NCBI GenBank assembly: GCA_036365145.1 | Contig: JAEOAD010002183.1 | Location: forward strand, 124,001 to 188,000 | Origin: Orientallactaga sibirica | Lineage: Eukaryota; Chordata; Mammalia; Rodentia; Dipodidae | Direction: 5' to 3' | Length of the DNA stretch: 64,000 nt | Shown here: in pieces, positions 42,245 through 54,342 of the stretch | Layout of the letters: each line of letters opens with the position of its first letter | Position numbering within the stretch: the first letter of the stretch is position 1 | Position numbers and translations under genes: made by a program | Notes under the pieces: model-generated | The model's input: only the letters and a program-made list of their open reading frames with translations | Databases searched by the model: none | Told to the model about the DNA's origin: nothing

Positions 42245-42693
42245 TCAAAGCTATGCTTAATTAACCACATGAGGCAAAAGGTAATACCCTATTTCTGAAG
42301 ACACCATATGCTGCCAATGTAAAGCATGGAGAGATTTGGCTGGAATCTGGAAGAGAGCCAGTCCCCAGAGAGTTAGCTCACCTCGTGCTGGAAAGCGCTA
42401 CATGACCTACTGGGGGTTAGTGGCCAACAATGGTCTGAGGACTAAGCTACTCAGAAGCAAACACCCTGAAAGAATGTACATACCAGTGCAATAGTGGCAC
42501 ACAGCCTTGGTGGGTAATCAGTAGCTTTCTGATTGGCTAAGAGATCCACTCAGTGTAAAGAAACCCATATCTTGAATTGGGAACCAGGTCAGAATCCTAT
42601 GGAGACAAAGATTATTCTCTCCAGTGTCAAGTTCTTACTAGTCTTTGGCTAAAAGAGGGGTTACAGACTTTAAATTCTCCTTAAATTAATAAT
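42245..42693 (+). repeat. L1 3'UTR fragment (3'UTR type 1)
   Basis: It matches 28430-28860 of L1 element 1 in order: GAAGACACCATATG, GGCTGGAATCTGGAAGAGAG, CAGTGCAATAGTGGCACACA with moderate divergence. No coding part. Confidence 0.8.
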
Positions 42694-42828
42694 GCTTATC
42701 CCAGTACTCAGGAGGCAAAGGTAGAAGCATTGCTGTGAGTTCAAGGCCACCCTGAGACTACATAGTAAATTCCAGGTCAGCCTGGGCTAGAGTGAGACCC
42801 TACCTCAAAAAAACCAAAAGAAAAAAAA
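42694..42828 (+). repeat. B1 SINE, 5'-truncated
   Basis: It starts at TATCCCAGTACTCAGGAGGC and runs through CCAGGTCAGCCTGGGCTAGA to an A-rich tail. Confidence 0.85.
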
Positions 42829-42842
42829 AAGTTATACTGTAT

Positions 42843-43050
42843 GATTGAGAGATGGCTTAGCTATTAAGACACTTGCCTGCAGAGCCAAAGGACCCAGGTA
42901 CAATTCCCTAGGACCCACATAAAACCAGATGCACAAAGTGGTGCATGCATCTGGAGTTCTTCAGCAGTGGCTGCAGGCCCTGGCATGTACATTCTCCCTC
43001 TCTCCTTGCTAATAAGTAAATAAATTATTTTTTAAAGTTTTAAAAAGAAA
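42843..43050 (+). repeat. B2-like SINE
   Basis: GATTGAGAGATGGCTTAGCT head, CAGATGCACAAAGTGGTGCA body, AATAAGTAAATAAA tail. Confidence 0.88.
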
Positions 43051-43090
43051 TAAAAAGTTCTCTTCTACTCTTAGTTTTTTGGGAATTTTT

Positions 43091-43316
43091 TTTTTTTTTT
43101 GGAGAGAGTCAAAGAGAGAGAAAGAGAGAGAATAGGCACACCAGCAGCCTCTCAGCTTCTGTGAACAAACTCCAGAGGCACATGCCCCCTTGTGGGCAAG
43201 TGTGGCATTGCACCCTTGTGTCACTTGCATCTGGCTAAACGTGGGACCTGGAGAATTGAACGGCATTCTTAGTCTTAGCAGGCAAGCTCCATAACCACTA
43301 AGCCATCTCTTAGCCC
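43091..43316 (-). repeat. B2-like SINE with internal extension, antisense
   Basis: It shares with 11750-12057 the variant CCAGCAGCCTCTCAGCT and the extra GGGCAAGTGTGGCATTGCAC / CCTTGTGTCACTTGC segment. The target duplication ttgggaattttt (43079-43090) matches ttgggaatattt at 43317. Confidence 0.87.
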
Positions 43317-43394
43317 TTGGGAATATTTTTTTATCATGAATGATTATGGGATCTTACAAAATGGTTTTGTGCATCTATTGTATGCATGTCATCT

Positions 43395-43475
43395 TTGAGT
43401 GCTGGGAAATCCAACCCATGGCTTTGTATATCTCAGGCAAGCACTCTACCACTAAGCTATATCCCTAGTTCTGGC
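43395..43475 (-). repeat. ID-type SINE, antisense
   Basis: The + strand has GAGTGCTGGGAAATCCAACC, then GCAAGCACTCTACCACTAAG and CTATATCCCTAG, an inverted ID element. Confidence 0.65.
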
Positions 43476-43671
43476 AAATGAAATATATACTGTAACAGCT
43501 TCCTTTCCCAAGAATTCAATTCAGTTCAATGAAGCTTCCAGAGAAAGCAATGTGGGCTATTCATTAATATTATTATTAATTCTACATTGATGAGTATCAA
43601 GGAAAATTAATTAGATATCTGTTAAGATCTGGCTTCTGCAGTTTTCCTTTCTTAGCATTGTTGTAGTGTTT

Positions 43672-43869
43672 TTTTTTTTTTAATTTGACAGAGAAAGAGG
43701 GAGAGAGATAAAGAGAGAAAGAATGGGTGAACCAGGACCTCTAGCCACTGCAAACTCCAGACATGTGTGCCCCCTTTTGCATCTGGCTATGTGGGTCCTG
43801 GGGAATCAAACCTGGGTCCTTTGGCTTTTCAGGCAAATGCTTTAAGTTCTAAGCCATCTTTCCAGCCCA
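43672..43869 (-). repeat. B2-like SINE, antisense
   Basis: A perfect 12-bp target duplication gttgtagtgttt (43660-43671, 43870-43881) flanks it. Confidence 0.92.
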
Positions 43870-43881
43870 GTTGTAGTGTTT

Positions 43882-44514
43882 ATTGAGGCAGGTATACAGC
43901 ATAAATAGTAAAAGTACACACCTTTGCTTGAGGTGGCCCTAGCACTAACTAGCTTTGTGTGCCTGGGTCTATTTCCATATCTGTAAAACAGGGCAGTGCA
44001 GTCAGTCTTTGGTCATTGCTGTTCCTCTCACTTCCATTCTGCCTTAGCTTCTCATCCCTCCTGCTCTTCTCCTGGCCTTCCTGTTCTTTGGTAATAATCA
44101 ACTCTTGCCTACTCTCAGAGGAATTTCCTTTCTTTCCCCACATTTTCCTTTTTCAATTTTGCAGTGTTTTGTGATTCCTTTGATTGTATTGTAGATCATC
44201 TTCTCTTTAATTTATTTTATGTTCATAAGATACTTTAGAACAGTATTTTGACCTCTTGTTTCTCTGCCAAAAAAATGACCATGTCCATGACCAAGCTATG
44301 TGAGAGACACCTGAATGTAAAGTAATAGTAACAAAAAGTTAGTGATGCTCATTTCTAAGAGTTCTTGTTAATGGAAACTTCACTAAATTTCCCATTCCTC
44401 TGCTAATTTTCTTTTAATTAAATTTTCATCTTCAGATTTTGAGATAATTCATTTCTATTATTTTCTTAATGCATATTGACAATATTTCTATAGTTTATGA
44501 ATTTTTAGAAAGCT
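43882..44514. other. Unassigned sequence with a MIR scrap
   Basis: 43940-44015 (GTGTGCCTGGGTCTATTTCC, ATATCTGTAAAACAGGG) looks like an inverted MIR piece. Nothing else is recognised. Confidence 0.35.
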
Positions 44515-44714
44515 TGTATGATGGCTGAAGAACTGGATCAGCAGTTAAGGTATTTGCCTGCAAAGCCTAATGACCTGGATTTGATTCCCCAGTATCCACA
44601 TAAAGCCAGCGGTGCATATGTCTGGAGTTCATTTGCAGCGGCTGAATGCCCTGGCATGCCCATTCTCTCTCTCTCTCATTCTCTGCTTGTAAATAAATAA
44701 ATAAATAAATAAGA
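44515..44714 (+). repeat. B2-like SINE
   Basis: TTGTATGATGGCTGAAGAAC-like diverged head, GATTTGATTCCCCAGTATCC B-box, (AAAT)n tail. Confidence 0.82.
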
Positions 44715-45188
44715 TATTTAAAAAATAATAATCAAGGCTACTGACAATGCCTTCATGGTCTTTATGCTCTGCTATCCTTAGCTTATCATGTATTTACTTG
44801 ATTATGATGAGATGCCTATTCTTTGGTTGTAAGGTATTATAAGCCTTAACTTGGCATTCCAGGTAGAAAGAAGGAAGAGAGGCAAGACATGGTGTTTAAA
44901 TCAGAAATACAAGCAGTTTCCAGAAACTGTGTCTTCCTATTTCATTGTCCAGTGTTTCTGTCACATGTTTGTCTCTCAGATGTATGCTGACAGAGCTAGT
45001 ATTGCAAGCTGGGCATACTGCCATGCTGAACTCAATAGATTCCATTAATGAGCTAGAGAGGAGCATGAAAGGGTGGAAGGAGAGAGGCCAACAGTGTCCA
45101 CCACATGTGGTTTCTCAGCCTGTAAAATATACCTTTGTCTATGGAAGAAAATATAGATCTTGTGTAAAGTAAACCACATTAATAAAAA
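44715..45188. other. Unassigned intergenic sequence
   Basis: Nothing recognised. It ends at the candidate target site of L1 element 2. Confidence 0.35.
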
Positions 45189-45200
45189 AAAAAAATGAGA

Positions 45201-46441
45201 GAGACTTCTGGGTAAGATGCCGGCATAGGAGCCACACCAAACCAGCCAGGGAGGGATTTAAGCAAAATTACAGCAAAATACACTCTTTGTCTGAAAAGTG
45301 CATGAATATATAGGTTTTTCTTAGACAAAGCAGAGAAGCAGTAAAGATCAAGATCCACCAGAAAGGAGGAAAATGGCCAGAATCCCACTGAGGAGCTTAT
45401 GGCCCCAAACTGTGGCAGCCCTGATCCGTGCTATCTATGCAATCTGCTCACCAGGCACCACCCACCAGACATGCCTAGCAGCAGTAGCAGAGACCAAACA
45501 AGGGGACTTTCCAACCTCATTGGCCTGCTTGCAGAACCCAGAAATCTAAAGAAAAGTCAGTTGAGATCAACTAAGGAGCTACTGAAAGAGATATAGGGGA
45601 ATGAAGTGAGCAACTACAGGCTTCCTGAACTCTTTCACCCCCAACCATCAGAACCATGAACCTCTGGCATTCAGCTCCCAGCAGCAGTGCATCCAGCACA
45701 GCTGAGCCCAGCTCCAGCTCCAGCTCCAGCTCCAGCAGCACCAACATGGAAGGATCGAGGTGGGCACTCAGCATTGGTGAGATTGGAAGCCACACCAAAA
45801 GGTAATGAGGCTGACTGACCAAAAAATATACAACAACAAAAAACAAAAACAAAAAAATACATAGGCCTCCATTGGAAGTGCTAATCTCTATATGTCAGGG
45901 CAGGTTATGGGTTACATATTTTTGGTTGGCTTTACCATTTTCAAATAAGCTGTACACGGGGAGTTGAATATTGCTACCATTTAATGCTTACAGATTTATA
46001 GGGCCTTTGTCTTTGGCTTTTGTCATTATTGGGGGCAGGGTCTGATCTAGATCCAGGTTGACCTGGAACCCAATTCAGAACAGAGTTCTTTACCTCCTAG
46101 CTGACAGGATTAAAGGTGTAGAGCAACACATACCCTTAGGGATTTTGGCTTTATATGATTATCTGTTTGTTTTAATCCCCACAGTTGTATACTCTGTGCT
46201 GGTCTCTACTGAATATGTATATTGCTCAGTTGCAGTTTAGAATTTGCCAGTAAATTATTCCACCCAGTCCACTAGAATACTTGCTTAGCAAGCAAACTCA
46301 ACACCTAGGATTATTTCTGCTGTTGGATTGCAGTACAAGAGCTATACTTGGCACCTTAAACTCATATCCTGAAAGTATATAAAGATCACATCTAAGAACA
46401 CTGCAGATAAATAGAAAACCTAAGCATCAAATCAATCCAGG
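45201..46441 (+). repeat. 5' region of L1 element 2
   Basis: Presumed 5'UTR/promoter of the L1, non-coding. It has a (CAGCTC)n hexamer run at 45709-45738. I cannot compare it with a known monomer type. Confidence 0.6.
45709..45738. repeat. (CAGCTC)n hexanucleotide repeat
   Basis: About five units inside the L1 5' region. On the minus strand it encodes short Leu-Glu or Ala-Gly runs by chance. Confidence 0.85.
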
Positions 46442-47449
46442 ATGCAAAATTCACTACATTATAATACAAGAAACACAAAAAATCAAGACAATGCAATCCC
46501 ACCAAAAATTACAAATCCATCAGAAATGTTCACCAATGAGACTGTTTTAGATGAAATTCCTGAAAACAAAGGAATTAAAGAAGAAAACAAACTCATAAAA
46601 AAGAAAACAGGAAACCAGCTTAATGAAATAAAAAGGTCATTACAGGACATGAGTAAGGAAATAGAAATACTGAAGAAAAACCAGGCTGATATCCTAGCTC
46701 TGAGGAACACTGTCAGTGAAATAAAAAACTCTGTGGAAAGTCTCACCAGTAGAATGCATGAAGGAGAGAACAGAATATCTAAACTAGAAGACCAGGTGGC
46801 AGACCTAATACAGACCAACAAAGAGAAAGACAAGCTAATAGAAAGGTATGAATGGGAATTCCAAGATATCCAGGACACAATGAAAAGATCAAAAGAATTC
46901 AAGGTATAGTAGAAGGAGAAGATTTTCAATCCAGAGCTTAATAGGTGTTTTCAACAAAATCATAGAAGAAAAATTTCCCCAAATTGGGAAAGAAATGCCA
47001 ATGCAGATACAAGAAGCTTTTAGAATACCAAACAGACAAAACCTAGAAAGATCCTCTCCTCATCATGTTATAATTAAATGACTAAACACACAAACCAAAG
47101 AAAATATATTGAAAACAGAGAGAAAAAACAAGTGGCCTTCAAAGGGAAACCCATCAGGATCATAGCAGATTACTCAATACAAACTTTAAAATCCAGAAGG
47201 GCTTGGAATGATGTATTCCAAGTTCTGAAAGATAAAAACTGTCAACCAAGATTACTTTATGCTGCAAAGCTATCTATCCAAATTGATGGAGAAATAAGGA
47301 CATTCCACAACAAAAACAGGCTAAAGGAATTTATGGCAACTAAACCAGCTACACAGAAAACACGTGAAGGAATCCTTCATACTGAAGAGAAAGCAAAACA
47401 CACACAGCAGGAAATAGGAAAAAATAAACCATACTCAAATAACAGTTAA
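46442..47449 (+). pseudogene. L1 ORF1p (RNA-binding chaperone), frameshifted
   Basis: L1 ORF1p coats L1 RNA as a trimer. The first frame (46442-46909, 155 codons) covers the N-terminal part and the heptad-rich coiled coil (EIKRSLQDMSKEIEIL through RISKLEDQVADL). The middle RRM-like region (46910-47075) is present but shifted into other frames, recognisable as EEKFPQIGKEMPMQIQEAF. The C-terminal domain returns in the original frame at 47078-47449, with PIRIIADYS, RRAWNDVFQVL and CQPRLLYAAKLSI. At least two indels separate the parts. It is a pseudogene of the transposon, not a host gene. Confidence 0.9.
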
Positions 47450-48169
47450 AACAAGTGAGAAAAGGGAAAACAGGAAGCACTACAAAACAAGAAAAATGGA
47501 GAGAATAAATACATACCTGTCAATAATAACTTTTATATCAATGGCCTCAATGCCCCAACCAAAAGACACAGGCTTGCAGACTGAATTAAAAGGCAGGATC
47601 CTGCCATCTGTTGCCTCCAGGAAACTCACCTCTCAATAAAAGATAGAAACCTTCTTAGGGGGTGAAGGGATGGAAAATGGTATTTCAAGCAAATGGGCCT
47701 AGGAAACAAGCAGGGGTTGCTATCCTAATGTCTGACAGAATAGACTTCAAACCAACATTAGTGAGGAAAGATGAAGAAGGTCACTTTATACTGATTAAAG
47801 GATCACTCCAAGAGGAGGTAATTACAATCCTAAACATATATGCACCTAACATGGGGGCTCCCAATTTCATCAAACAAACACTATTAGACTTAAGGTCAGA
47901 GATAACTCCAAACACAATAGTAGTGGGTGACTCAATACCCCACTGTCATTACTTGACAGGTCATCCCAGCAAAAAATAAAGAGAGAGACATCTGGATTAA
48001 ATGATGTCATGGAAAAAATGGATATATACAGAACATTCCATTCAAATGCTGCAGAATATACATTTTTCTTAGCAGCACATGGAACATTCACTAAAATAGA
48101 CCATATATTAGGACACAAATCAAATCCTAACAAATACAAGAAAATTGAAATAATCCCATGTACACTATC

Positions 48170-48680
48170 TGTATTAGTCAAGGTTCTCTAGAGGAACAGA
48201 ACTGATAGAATGAATTGTATTAAAAGGGAATTTATTGGATTAGCTTACAACAGTCCAGCAGGCCCGAGAGTCAAGGAACCCAGTAGCTGCTCAGTCCACG
48301 AGGCCAGATGCCTCAACAGTCCAGATCTGGCACTGAAGGCCTGAAGGCATCCTGGAGAGATGCTGCTCTTCAGTCCACCCTGGTCTTCAGTCCACACTGG
48401 AAAGCAGCAAGCACCAAGCAGCACCAAGCAGCAAGCATCAAGCAGAAAGCAGTGAACAGCAAGCAGCACTGGCAACCAGGTGGGAGGAGAGAATGCCTTT
48501 CTTCCTAGAGCTTCTTTTTATAAACCAATCCCTCCTCCAAGAGGGGCAACCCACTCTGGAGGAAAGGCTTACCCTGGGGGAAGGATTCTTCCTTTAGTTA
48601 ATCCTTACTAGAGGACACACTTATGAGGAATGTCTGTGGATTCTTAAACAAATCAAGTTGACACAAACTTAACCATCACA
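48170..48680 (-). repeat. Solo ERVL LTR inserted in L1 ORF2
   Basis: A 511-bp element bounded by TGTATTAGTCAAGG and TTAACCATCACA on the + strand. On the minus strand it opens TGTGATGGTTAAGTTTGTGT and ends CTAATACA, the MLT2/MT2-type ERVL LTR ends. The flanking 5-bp duplication is ctatc (48165-48169 and 48681-48685), the size expected for ERVL. No internal region. It has an internal GCAAGCA/CAAGCAG repeat run at 48405-48470. Confidence 0.93.
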
Positions 48681-50940
48681 CTATCTGAACACCTTAAGGC
48701 CTTGGAAAGAGAAGAACAAGGCAAACCAAAAATCAGTAGACAGGAAGAAATAATAAAGATTAGGGTTGAAATTAATGAAATAGAAAACAAAAAAATCCAA
48801 AGAATCAATGAAATAAAGAGTTGGCTCTTTGAAAGGATAAACAAAATTGATAAACCCTTAGCAAATCAGACCAAAAGAAAGAAGAGACAAACTTAATAAA
48901 ATTAGAGATGAAAAAGGCACCATTACAACAGATACCAAAGAAATTCAGAAAATCATATGGACATACTTTAAGAATATATATACCTCTAAATTAAACATCT
49001 GAAATAAATGGATGATTTACTTGATTCATATGACCTACCAAAATTAAATCAAGATGAGATAAACCATTTAAATAAACCTATAACAAGTTTGGAGATCCAA
49101 GCAGTTATAAAAAGTCCCCCAACTAAAAAAAGTCCAGGCCCAGATGGATTCACTGGTGAATTTTACCAGACATTCCTGGAAGATCTAACACCAATGCTTT
49201 TCAAACTTTTCCATAAAATAGAAAAGGAAGGAATTCTATTTAACTCTTTCTACGAAGCCAGCATCACCCTGATACCCAAACCAGACAAAGACTGAAAAAA
49301 AGAAAATTACAGAGCAATCTCCATCATGAACATAGATACAAAAGTTCTCAACAAAATATTGGCAAACAGAATACAAAAATATATCAGAAAGATTATTAAC
49401 CCTGGCCAAGTAGCCTTTATCCCAAAGATGCAGGGATGGTTCAATATACGCAAATCGATAAATGTAATACACCATATAAATGGTCTGAAGGACAAAAATC
49501 ACATGGTCATCTCAATAGATGCAGAAAAGGCATTAGACAAAATCCAACACCCCTTCATGGTGAAAGTATTACAGAAACTGGGAATAGAAGGAACATATTT
49601 CAACATAATAAAAGCTATTTATTACAAACCTACAGCCAACATAATACTAAATGGGGGAAAACTTGAAGTGTTTCCTCTAAATTCAGGCACAAGACAAAGG
49701 TGTCACTTTTCCCACTTTTGTTTAATATAGTCCTGGACGTGTTAGTTATAGCAATAAGGCAAGAGACACTCATAAAGGGATACAGATTGGAAGGGAAGAG
49801 ATCAAGTTATCATTATTTGCAGATGATATGATTCTATACATGACAGACCCTAAAGACACTACCAGCAAACTGTTAGAGCTGATAATCACTTTTAGCAATG
49901 TAGCAGGATACAAAATAAACACACAGAAATCAGTAGCTTTTCTATATACTAACAACAAACATGCAGAGAATGAAATCAGGAAATCTATCCCATTCACAAT
50001 TGCCAAAACAAACAAACAAACAAACAAACAAAAAATTACCTTGGAATAAACTTAACCAAGGAAGTGAAGGAACTTTAAAACACTCACTCGAGAAACTGGA
50101 GAAGACACAAGGAAATGGAAAGACATCCCATGTTCTTGGATTGGAAGAATCAATATTGTGAAAATGTCAGTCTTATCCAAAGCAATCTACACATTTAATA
50201 CAATCCCCATTAAAATTCCAATAGCATTCTTCACAGAAATAGAAAAAATCAATCCTAAAATTCATCTGGAAGCACAAAAAACCTTGAACAGACAAAATAA
50301 TTTTGGGCAACAAAAAATTGGGTATCACCATACCCAATTTTACGGTATATTACAAAGCCATAGTGACAAAAATAGCATGGTAATGACACAAGGACAGACA
50401 TGTAGATAAATGGAACAGAATAGAAGACCCAAATATTAACACAGGTAGCTACTGCCACCTGATTTTTGACAAAAATGCCAAAAATATTCATTGGAGAAAA
50501 GATAGCCTTTTCAACAAGTGGCACTGGGAAAACTGGATATCTATATGTAGAAGGATGAAAATAGATCCTTGTCTCTCTCCATGCACAAGAATCAAGTCCA
50601 AGTGGATCAGGGACCTTAATATCAGACCTGAAACTCTGAAACTGCTAGAGGAATAGGTAGGGGAAACCCTTCCACATATTGGCATAGGCAAAGACTTTCT
50701 GAATATAACCCCAATTGCTCAGGAAACAAAACTACTAATCAACCACGGGGACCTCATGAAATTACAAAGCTTTTGTACAGCAATGGACACTGTGAAGAGA
50801 GTAAAGTGATAACATATGGAATGGGAGAAAATCTTTGCCAGCTGTACATTTGACACAGGATTAATATCCAGAATATACAAAGAATTCAAAAAGCAGAACA
50901 ATAAGAATTCTACAACCCAGTTAAAAAAATGGGCTATGGA

Positions 50941-51108
50941 GCTGGGCATGGTGGCGCATGCCTTTAATCCCATAACTCAGAAGGCAGAGGTAGGAGGATC
51001 ACCATGAGTTTGAGGCCACCCTGAGACTACATAATGAATTCCAGGTGAGCCTAAGCTAGAGTGAGACCCTACCTCAGAAAACCAAAACAACAACAACAAC
51101 AACAACAA
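50941..51108 (+). repeat. B1 SINE inserted in L1 ORF2
   Basis: GCTGGGCATGGTGGCGCATG to an (AAC)n tail. The duplication aaaaatgggctatgga (50925-50940) matches aaaaagggctatagaa at 51106-51121. Confidence 0.92.
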
Positions 51109-51910
51109 AAAGGGCTATAGAACTAAAGAGAGAGTTCTCAGAAGAAGAAATACAGATGGTATATAAACATCTAAAAAAGTATTCTACATCCTTAGCCATC
51201 AGGAAAATTTAAATTAAAACTACTGTGAGATTCCATCTCACTCCTGTCAGAATGGCTACCATCAAGAAAACAAATGACAATAGTGTTGGCGTGGATGCAG
51301 AAAAAGAGGAACACTTCTACACTGTTAGTGGGAATGTAATCTGGTCTAGCCATTGTGGAAATCAGTTTGGAGGTTCTTGAGACAGCTAGAAATAGATTTA
51401 TCATATGATCCAGCTAGAGCACTCCTAGGCATGTATCCAAAGGACTCTTCTCACTACCTTAGAGATCCTTGCACAACCATGTTTATTGCTGCTCTATTCA
51501 CAATAGCTAGGAAATGGAACCAGCCTAGATATTCCTCCACAGGTGAATGGATAATAAAGATGTGGTACATTTACACAAAGAAAATGAAAATTTCTGGGAA
51601 ATAGATGGATCTAGAAAGGATTATACCCAGGCTCAGAAAGCCAAACGTCGCATGTTCCCTCTCATACGTGGATCCTAGTTACAAATGTATAGACTTGTGT
51701 GCTAGCTGGAACCAAAAATTGGTAGCAGAGGCCAGTAATCTGGAAAAAGGCTATAAGGGAGGGAGGAAAGGGAAGGACTTAAGGGGATGGTATTGTATAT
51801 ATGAAAGTAAAACAGATTACAGGCAGGGGAAAGGCCTAAGTGAGGCCAGGGGAAGAGACTATGTAAAAAAAAGGCGGGAGGAGGGTCATTCAAAATTTGA
51901 GATATTCTAA

Positions 51911-52999
51911 ACAAGACTTCTGTAAACCTACTTTTTTGAATAATGGCACATCCAGAAGCTATAGATTGTTACTAGAAAATTTTCAGTGCCTGGGATGGGA
52001 TACCTTCCAGTGAGTTGTTGGCCAGGAAGGTCCCTGTATTCTCCAAAACATTAAATACTATTGCCAAGGCCCTTGGTTTCCCTTGAGAAACAGATGGTAA
52101 GACGCTATTGCTGAAGACTTCACTTGCCTGTGCAGCAAGGTCACTGAGAAATCAAGCTGGTGCTGAGCAGAAAACCTTCTCCCTGTAGACCAGCCAAGTG
52201 AAAGCTGGAAAAAGCTGTACTGCATGCACCCCTATGGGAGACAGAAGTCATCAGCAGTGAAAACAGTGGACACTGGAAACCTCAACTTTGGCCAGACAGG
52301 CCAAATGACCGAACAGGTGCAATCATGGCATGTCGGCTCTTGGGGAAACCAACTGGTCCCTAATTGGACTGAAGGCCCGCTCTATGGGGGGGAGTGCATG
52401 CATGGTACCAAAAAAAACTAATCAAAAGTCTATGGCAGGGGAGGTCATAAGCCTTAGGGGTATAAAGCCTGCTCTTGTCTGGCTAAATGTATATATTATT
52501 CCCACCAAACTGCCCTGAAAGCACTACACTTAATGTTCATATTCACCTATTAATGCTATTCTCACTTCTTGTTAGAGAAGCTTCTCTTTTCAGATGGAGA
52601 TGACCACTGGGATGACCCAGCATAGTGTTGAGAAGAAGGGATAGAGGGGTGTCCAGCACTGAAACATCTCTATCACACCCTCCAAGGCTCAGGATCCATT
52701 GTGGAAGAGGGGACAGAAAGAATGTAAGAGCCAAAGGAAGGAAACGACTCCTTACAATGCAACTGTCCAGACAGAAATTGGCCTTGATATTCATGACCTC
52801 ACACTGCCTAGCAATACCTTCACAAGACCCTCATAATAGGAGAAAAAGGTAATGAAATCAAATTAAAAGAGACTAGTGGAGAGAGGGAGGGGATATGATG
52901 GAGAATGGAGTTCTGAAGGGGAATGGGAGGAGGGGAGGGAAATATGGTTTATTGTCTGTAAGTATAGAAGTTGTCAATTAATAAAAAAAAATGTTTTCC
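51911..52999 (+). repeat. 3'UTR of L1 element 2 (3'UTR type 2)
   Basis: Non-coding tail. 52440-52990 is the reverse complement of 63471-64000 at high similarity, so both belong to the same L1 subfamily. It contains a purine-rich G/A stretch at 52870-52950, as L1 3'UTRs often do. Confidence 0.8.
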
Positions 53000-53117
53000 A
53001 AAAAAATGAGACTTTAATTTTAAAACAGAGAAGGCAGGTCTGCTTGAGTAAAGAGGTTTTAAAATAACTCCTACATTATAATTTTGAATATACTTACTTT
53101 ATATGATAATTTAAGAA

Positions 53118-53790
53118 TGTGAACATTTTATCTTCAGAATCTTCTATTTTTTAATTTTTAGTTATTGAGTTTTGGACGATTATGCATATATATGGTATAG
53201 TGTGTGGTGATTTCATATATGTATACAATGTATAATGGTCAGATCAGGGTAATTACCATTTCTGTCTCCTTAAACACCCTTTCCTTGGATTAGACCTTCA
53301 AACATCTCGTTTCTAGCTCTTCATTTGCTCTATAGTAAGTAATCAATTGTTGTGACCTTTAGTCACACTGCTGATCTATGGAACTTTTGTCCTATGTATT
53401 TTTGCTTTGGTACCTGCCTTCTAATTCTCGACCCCCACCATCCCTATCCTCCAATGGCTACTCTTCTACATGTATGACATGAACTCTTACCTCCTTCCTA
53501 CATATCAGTGAGATCATAGAGTATTGGTCTTTCTGAGTCTGGTTTATTTCACTAAAATGACATACTTCTGTCCTATTACATTGTCACAGATGATAGAATT
53601 TAATTCTTTTTATGGTTGAATAGTATTTCATTGTTTACACATGCTGTACTCTCTTCATGTATCTGTCAGCCTCTTCAAGTGATTCCATTCTTTGGCTAGT
53701 GTGAGTAGTGGTAAAATAAACACAGGAGTGTAGGCATCTCTTTGATATATTCAAGTGTCTTGGATTTCATTTCATAAAAATCTTAAGGAT
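53118..53790 (-). repeat. Ancient L1 3' end, antisense
   Basis: The + strand reads the inverted old L1 3'UTR order: GGTGATTTCATATATGTATA, TCAGATCAGGGTAATTACCA, AGTCACACTGCTGATCTATG, GTCTGGTTTATTTCACTAAA, TTTTATGGTTGAATAGTATT, GAGTAGTGGTAAAATAAACA. Confidence 0.88.
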
Positions 53791-54342
53791 CATCTAAATC
53801 AATTCTTTTCCTATACAATTTAGAAATTGAAATATATAGAAGTATCATCTAATTTTTTTCAAGTTTCTGTAGCAAAACCAAGATTAAATGTCTTGTAGCA
53901 ATGGATGTCAAATCTTCCATATTATTTTTAAATTTTGGACTCTGAATCTTCAAATGATTATTTAAATATAGTACTAAATGTAGGTTATTGTAAGCACATC
54001 TGTAATGATTATTTCAAAAATTAATATGTAAATACAACATTATTTATCATAGCATATGTACATTATTTTCATTTGGAATTAATAAAAAAGGGAGTTTTAC
54101 AAGGTTGAAGCCTAGTAATACAACTTACTAACTACATGATGCATAGGCCTGTTACTCTTCTTTATCTGTGAAGACAGATAAATTCTTTGTATGTGATTTC
54201 TTGAGAGGAGTCAATTGAACGCTGCATATAAAAAGGATGTAGTGCAGCAGCTGACATTTAGTAAGTGTTCTAGTAATGGCTCCAACTTATTGTCATCATC
54301 ACTGCTGTCATCAGGATCACCACATTAGAAATGAACCAAGTC
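53791..54342. other. Unassigned intergenic sequence
   Basis: AT-rich. Nothing recognised. Confidence 0.35.

Larger units (their letters stand above)
47505..51910 (+). pseudogene. L1 ORF2p (endonuclease and reverse transcriptase), broken
   Basis: ORF2p nicks target DNA and reverse-transcribes L1 RNA. The endonuclease region runs from about 47505. INGLNAP and the catalytic-Glu motif QETHL (near 47620) are readable, but the GDFN motif is changed to GDSI at 47926. The segment around the SDH motif is altered to S-E-H, and about 100 codons of the linker after it are missing. The LTR at 48170-48680 sits exactly there. The RT region is seen at 49008-49295 ([17 protein letters not shown]), 49326-49730 ([13 protein letters not shown]) and with [10 protein letters not shown] near 49815. 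The GCPLSPLLF motif is degraded. The C-terminal part continues past a nested B1 to about 51900. Many stops and frameshifts. Confidence 0.92.
45201..52999 (+). mobile_element. LINE-1 element 2, near full length, inactivated, with nested LTR and B1
   Basis: It contains, in order, a 1.2-kb 5' region, ORF1 (46442-47449), ORF2 (about 47505-51900) and a ~1.1-kb 3'UTR ending in an A-rich tail near 52980. Candidate target duplication: aaaaaaatgaga at 45189-45200 and 53000-53011. Its low complexity makes this less than certain. After removing the 48170-48680 LTR and the 50941-51108 B1, the element is about 7.1 kb, close to a full L1. Both ORFs carry stops and frameshifts, so it cannot mobilise itself. 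Confidence 0.93.
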
